Positions 60,480-64,000 of a stretch of 64,000 bases of DNA are shown in pieces. Both the position numbers and the translations under genes were made by a program. Origin of the DNA: Paraconexibacter sp040581415 (GTDB taxonomy: Bacteria; Actinomycetota; Thermoleophilia; Solirubrobacterales; Solirubrobacteraceae); the NCBI RefSeq assembly GCF_040581415.1, contig NZ_CP114014.1, positions 5,580,001 through 5,644,000 of the forward strand. The letters are read 5' to 3'. A model generated the notes under the pieces. That model saw nothing but the letters and a program-made list of their open reading frames with translations, was not told the origin of the DNA and ran no database searches. The number at the start of each line of letters is the position of its first letter. Position 1 is the first letter of the stretch.

Positions 60480-60485
60480 ACGATA
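60480..60485 (-). promoter_or_regulatory. -10 box (TATCGT) setting the aminotransferase start
   Basis: On the minus strand TATCGT ends 7 nt before GTG 60472. It would drive the aminotransferase-wecB-APH operon. Confidence 0.5.
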
Positions 60486-60521
60486 CCCGCGCCCACGGCA
60501 CGACCTCCGGTGCCGGTGGGG

Positions 60522-62888
60522 TCAGGACTGGCCGACCACGACCTTCATCTTCATCCCCGGCGCGTGCAGCGAGCAGACCAGCTCGTACGTTCCCGCCTCC
60601 TGGAAGCGGTACTTGAACGACCCGTCCTGGCGGACCTTGGACGCGAAGCGCTTCGGGCCCGTCCGCAGCTGGACCGAGTGCGACTGGCGCGAGCGCCAGC
60701 GCCAGGTGACGAGCGTGCCCGGGCTGACGAGGACCGTGGGCCGCTGCTCGCCGTCGACGAACGCGTTGTCGGTGACGAAGACCGTGCTCGGCGCGTCGAC
60801 TGCGTCAGGCGTGGCGGGGAGGTCCGGCTGCGCCGGGGGCGGCGCTGCCGGCGGCGCCGGGGCGGGCTTCGCCGGCGGGAGCTTCTGCCCGGCGTAGGCG
60901 ACCTCGGGATCGCTGACCCGCCGGGTCCGGCCGGTGCGGCGGTCGTGGACGTAGACCGCCCGCGCCCCGTCGCCCTCGCCTGCGCCCAGGTCGGTCGCCG
61001 TCGAGCCGAACGCGATGCGGCGCCCGTCGGCGGAGATCGACGGATCGCTCGAGAAGCCGTCCGCGGGCGCCGTCCCCGTGCCGCCGGCTGCGCTCACGAC
61101 ACGGGCCGTGCCGCGGTTCGCGTCCCACGCCATGACCTGTGCGGCCTGCTTGCCGACGGCGGTGAAGGCGACGGTCCGTCCGCGGCGTGCGACGGCGGGA
61201 TCCAGGGGCCGGGCGGCCCCGGTCGGGATGCGCCGCGTGCGGCCGCGGTCCAGGTCCCGGAGGAACAGGCCGACGCTGCCGGCCTTGACCCCGAGCTCCG
61301 GCGCCGTCGACGTGAACGCCACGAAGCGCCCGTCCGGCGAGATGGCCGGGTCGGCCGAGAAGCCGCCCAGCGCCGCGCCGCCACGGCCGTCCGCGCGGCT
61401 GGCGACCTCGACCCGGCCCGTGCGCAGGTTGCGGACCCGAATCGACGACCGGGCCTGCGCGGCGTCCGCCACCGTCCCGGTGGCCAGCGTGTAGGCGACC
61501 CGCACCCCGTCGGCGCTGACCGTCGGCTCGAACGGGTCGCGGTACGTCGCCGCGCCGGCCTTCTGCCCGGCGACGACCGTCGTCTGCGCGCCCGAAGGCA
61601 GCGTGCGCGCGATCACGACGGTCCGCCCGCCGCGCACCGCCTGGTAGATCATGCGGCGCCCATCGGAGGCGACCTCGGGACCCCACGTCGACTGCGAGTC
61701 CGCCGTCCCCCGGATCGGCGTCCCGACCGCCCGGATGCGGCCGCTGCGCGTGTCGGCCAGCAGCGTGCCGATCCGCCCGTACCGCTTGGCGAAGTTCTGG
61801 TTGCCGGTCGAGGACTCGTAGGCCACGCGGCGGCCATCCCCGGAGATCCCCGGGTTGTAGGCGGAGATCGGGTTCGGGCCGCCGGTGCCCTTGCCCGGGA
61901 TGGCGCTGACGAGCCGCGTGCGGCCGGTGCGCAGGTCCGCGCGCAGGACCGCGATCTCCCCGAGCTTGACCGCGAGCGGCAGCTTCTGGCGGTAGGCCTC
62001 GTAGGCGACGAACCGGCCCGTCGCGGAGATCGCCGGGTTGGACGCGTAGTCCTTCGGCTTCTGGACCAGGTCGCCGCGATGCGTGGTCGGCGGGCCGTTG
62101 TAGCGCGCCTGGTCGAGCCAGCGCGGCAGCTGCGTCAGCTGGCGGCGCAGGAGCAGCCGGCCCTGCTCCGCGCTCATCGCACCGCCCTTCACGCCGGACT
62201 GCACGCGCTCGTGGAGGACCGCGATCGCCTGGCCCTCGACTGCCGCGGGGGACCGGCCCTGCAGCCGGCCGATCGCCAGCGGGCTGAGCTCCTGCCGGCG
62301 CAGCTCGCGGAAGGTGGCGTCGGTCACGCCGAAGATGTCCGGGGCGGCGCTGGGAATCGCGAACTGGTGCAGCGAGTGGAAGAACAGGTGCTGCGCGAGA
62401 TGCCCCTGGGTGATGGTGCTGACCGCCCGGCGCCGCAGCTCCGCTGCCCGGGTGGGCCCGACCGCGGCCGCGCGGGGGGCGACCAGCTCGGCCGCGAGCT
62501 TCGCGGGATCGGGGTGACCGTGCTCGGCCGCCAGCTGCGCGAGCGTGCGCTTGTCGTCGCGGAGCTGCGCCCACAGCTGCTCGCGCGTGATCCCCAGCAG
62601 CGCGTAGAGGCGGGACTCGTCGTACGGCAGCCAGTGGTTGTAGACCCAGGCGGCGGGCGGCAGCCAGTGCGCGGGCGCCGTCGCGGGCGCCTCCGAGTCC
62701 GGGGACTTCTTGACGACGGGCTTCGCGACCGCCAGTGCGGTCGAGCTCGTCGCCGCGGGGCTACTCACCGGCGCACCCGTCGTGGACGCGCCCGTCCGCG
62801 CCTCGTCGTCCCCGCACCCGGCGAGGGCCGCCGCAACCGCCACCAGCAGCGTCGTCGTCCCCCGTCGCCTCACCTGAAGCCGTGCCAT
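60522..62888 (-). CDS. Lipoprotein with helical domain, PD40-like propeller and cupredoxin domain
   Basis: The 788-residue protein has lipobox AALAGC and a low-complexity linker. A helical region of unknown family follows (about 60-225; TREQLWAQLRDDKRTLAQLA, GHLAQHLFFHSLHQF), then about six WD40/PD40-like repeats (ISPDGRFVAFTSTA, ISADGRRIAFGSTA), then a Pro/Ala linker. A C-terminal cupredoxin has candidate type 1 copper ligands H737, C772, H775 and M779 (SHSVQL, CSLHAPGM). It would sit on the outer face of the membrane and may carry electrons. TAGGCT lies 8 nt upstream of the ATG. Confidence 0.85.
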   Translation of the reverse strand: MARLQVRRRGTTTLLVAVAAALAGCGDDEARTGASTTGAPVSSPAATSSTALAVAKPVVKKSPDSEAPATAPAHWLPPAAWVYNHWLPYDESRLYALLGITREQLWAQLRDDKRTLAQLAAEHGHPDPAKLAAELVAPRAAAVGPTRAAELRRRAVSTITQGHLAQHLFFHSLHQFAIPSAAPDIFGVTDATFRELRRQELSPLAIGRLQGRSPAAVEGQAIAVLHERVQSGVKGGAMSAEQGRLLLRRQLTQLPRWLDQARYNGPPTTHRGDLVQKPKDYASNPAISATGRFVAYEAYRQKLPLAVKLGEIAVLRADLRTGRTRLVSAIPGKGTGGPNPISAYNPGISGDGRRVAYESSTGNQNFAKRYGRIGTLLADTRSGRIRAVGTPIRGTADSQSTWGPEVASDGRRMIYQAVRGGRTVVIARTLPSGAQTTVVAGQKAGAATYRDPFEPTVSADGVRVAYTLATGTVADAAQARSSIRVRNLRTGRVEVASRADGRGGAALGGFSADPAISPDGRFVAFTSTAPELGVKAGSVGLFLRDLDRGRTRRIPTGAARPLDPAVARRGRTVAFTAVGKQAAQVMAWDANRGTARVVSAAGGTGTAPADGFSSDPSISADGRRIAFGSTATDLGAGEGDGARAVYVHDRRTGRTRRVSDPEVAYAGQKLPPAKPAPAPPAAPPPAQPDLPATPDAVDAPSTVFVTDNAFVDGEQRPTVLVSPGTLVTWRWRSRQSHSVQLRTGPKRFASKVRQDGSFKYRFQEAGTYELVCSLHAPGMKMKVVVGQS

Positions 62889-62896
62889 GGCGCGCG

Positions 62897-62902
62897 AGCC
62901 TA
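62897..62902 (-). promoter_or_regulatory. -10 box (TAGGCT) of the cupredoxin lipoprotein gene
   Basis: On the minus strand TAGGCT ends 8 nt before ATG 62888 and decides this start over in-frame codons inside the TetR gene. Confidence 0.5.
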
Positions 62903-62931
62903 CCGACCGCCGCGGCCCACGACGAGCAGGC

Positions 62932-63504
62932 TCAGCCCTCCGGGACGCCGGCCAGCAGGCTCGACTCCAGCAGGCGCAGCTGCGTGCGGACCCGGGCCGG
63001 CGACGCCAGCACGCGCGGGTCCTGCGCACGGAGCTGCGCCAGGCCCAGGTAGTGGCTGTAGGCCAGCACCGCGCGGTGCTCGGCGGCCACGGGCGACAAA
63101 CCGAGCTGCACGAAGATCCGCCGCAGGAGCGCCAGGCGGGCGGCGGCGGACCGCTCGAGCGTCGCGGCCACGTCGGGGTCGTCGGCCGCCGCCATCCACT
63201 GCAGGATGATCGTCGGCTGGATGCCGACGCCGGCGTAGAGCAGCAGCTCGTGCAGCCGGCGCCGAGGGTCGGGGATCGCGTCGAAGCGGACGGCGAGCTC
63301 CGTGACCTGCCGCTCCTCCCAGCGCGCGAGCGCCGCCTGCAGCAGCGCCTGCCGGCCGGCGAAGTGGTGGTAGAGCCCCCCCTTGCTCACGCCGAGGCGG
63401 CGGGCCACCGACTGCGCCGACAGCGCCCGCACCCCCGCGACCTCGATCTCGTCGAGGGCCGCCTGCGCCCACGCCGCGGGCGTCGTGACCGTCGGGCGGC
63501 CCAT
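62932..63504 (-). CDS. TetR-family transcriptional regulator
   Basis: The 190-residue protein has an N-terminal TetR helix-turn-helix (ALSAQSVARRLGVSKGGLYHHFAGRQALL) and a helical ligand domain. It starts 15 nt after the MBL-fold hydrolase stop on the same strand, so the two probably share a transcript, and the hydrolase or its substrate may be linked to the signal sensed. Confidence 0.94.
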   Translation of the reverse strand: MGRPTVTTPAAWAQAALDEIEVAGVRALSAQSVARRLGVSKGGLYHHFAGRQALLQAALARWEERQVTELAVRFDAIPDPRRRLHELLLYAGVGIQPTIILQWMAAADDPDVAATLERSAAARLALLRRIFVQLGLSPVAAEHRAVLAYSHYLGLAQLRAQDPRVLASPARVRTQLRLLESSLLAGVPEG

Positions 63505-63519
63505 GCGCGTCCTCCGGGG

Positions 63520-64000
63520 TCAGACGTCGAGCGCGGTCGGCGACCCGGCGTCGAGCCAGCGCACGCGATCGGACAGCGGCGAGCCGCTGAGCACGCGCTC
63601 GGCCGGGCCGCGGCCCTGGCGGAAGTGCTTCCAGCCCTCGTAGTGGATCGGCACGATCGTCGTCGGGTTCAGGAGCCCGCAGAGCTCGACGGCCTCGCTT
63701 GCGTTCATCGTGTACCGCAGCGGCCCGGAGAGCCACGGGAAGGTCACCCCTCCGAGGTGGACGATGGCGGTGCCCACGTCGAGCTTCTGCGCGACCTCGC
63801 GCACGCCGTCGTAGAGGACGGTGTCGCCGGAGATCCACAGCACGCCGTGCTCCTGGCCGTCCCACTTCAGCGCGAAGCCGATGACGTGGCCGACGATCGG
63901 CTTGCTGCCGGGCGGGCCGTGGCGGCACGGGGTCGCGGTGATCTCGATCGGCGTGCGGCCGTCGGCCTCCAGGCGCGTGGTCGCCCACGGCGCCAGGCCG
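63520..64000 (-). CDS. Metallo-beta-lactamase-fold hydrolase (5' end outside window)
   Basis: About 160 C-terminal residues are visible; the frame is open to the window edge. ATPCRHGPPGSKPIVGHVIGF, the metal-site ISGDTVLYDG, IVHLGGVTFP and IVPIHYEGWKHF match the UlaG/RomA-like MBL-fold proteins, whose N-terminal HxHxDH would lie beyond the edge. The substrate is unknown. The downstream TetR gene is 15 nt away. Confidence 0.88.
   Translation of the reverse strand, partial: GLAPWATTRLEADGRTPIEITATPCRHGPPGSKPIVGHVIGFALKWDGQEHGVLWISGDTVLYDGVREVAQKLDVGTAIVHLGGVTFPWLSGPLRYTMNASEAVELCGLLNPTTIVPIHYEGWKHFRQGRGPAERVLSGSPLSDRVRWLDAGSPTALDV

Overview
This 64 kb window is a very G+C-rich bacterial chromosome segment. 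It carries the conserved block rpsF, ssb, rpsR, rplI, dnaB. Many secreted proteins end in a basic Ser/Thr/Arg/Lys-rich beta-sandwich tail. A striking number of start codons sit 6-11 nt downstream of a TANNNT box, which suggests leaderless transcription. Together these point to an actinobacterium, most likely a Thermoleophilia/Solirubrobacterales-type organism (Solirubrobacter, Conexibacter, Patulibacter). The placement is an inference from gene content and style; no 16S gene is present.

Region by region. (1) 1-3.0 kb: a 5'-truncated GalT-like HIT protein, an AEC-family carrier, dtd and an acidic hypothetical, closed by a strong hairpin. (2) 3.0-9.2 kb, minus strand: a five-gene peptide/opine-type ABC importer in the order permease, binding lipoprotein, permease, ATPase, ATPase. 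(3) 9.5-16.7 kb: a large secreted beta-propeller protein, divergent from a signalling cluster of a 57-aa zinc ribbon, a Crp/Fnr regulator and a zinc-ribbon/class III cyclase/AAA/TPR giant. (4) 16.8-19.2 kb: LysR divergent from an SDR plus cyclophilin-fold lipoprotein operon, and tRNA-Arg(CCU). (5) 19.3-27.4 kb: envelope and housekeeping genes (DUF2156 membrane protein, pyrE, PlsC-type acyltransferase, L,D-transpeptidase, CPBP protease, HAD, MscS). (6) 27.6-39.5 kb: class A PBP, infA, thiL, an M28-like/sortase E/FlgM-like operon, a response regulator/kinase/HtrA operon, and otsA.

(7) 39.5-49.2 kb: the rpsF-ssb-rpsR-rplI-dnaB-purA core, split by three secreted-protein genes, with a DnaC-like loader directly after dnaB. 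(8) 49.3-60.5 kb: a surface-polysaccharide region. It has an SGNH protein, a LbH acetyltransferase divergent from a Gfo/Idh dehydrogenase plus nucleotide-sugar dehydrogenase, two tandem GH5 enzymes, an APH-fold kinase, a UDP-GlcNAc 2-epimerase and a class IV aminotransferase. Most steps of a diacetamido-mannuronate-type nucleotide-sugar pathway can be assigned here. (9) 60.5-64 kb: a lipoprotein joining a helical domain, a PD40-like propeller and a type 1 copper domain; a TetR regulator; and a truncated metallo-beta-lactamase-fold hydrolase.

No CRISPR array, insertion sequence, prophage or rRNA was seen. The most notable non-coding signals are the leaderless-promoter pattern, a 14-bp motif shared by two intergenic sites, a 60-bp tandem duplication carrying GTGAAT-N4-ATTCAC palindromes, and a nested direct/inverted repeat after rplI.
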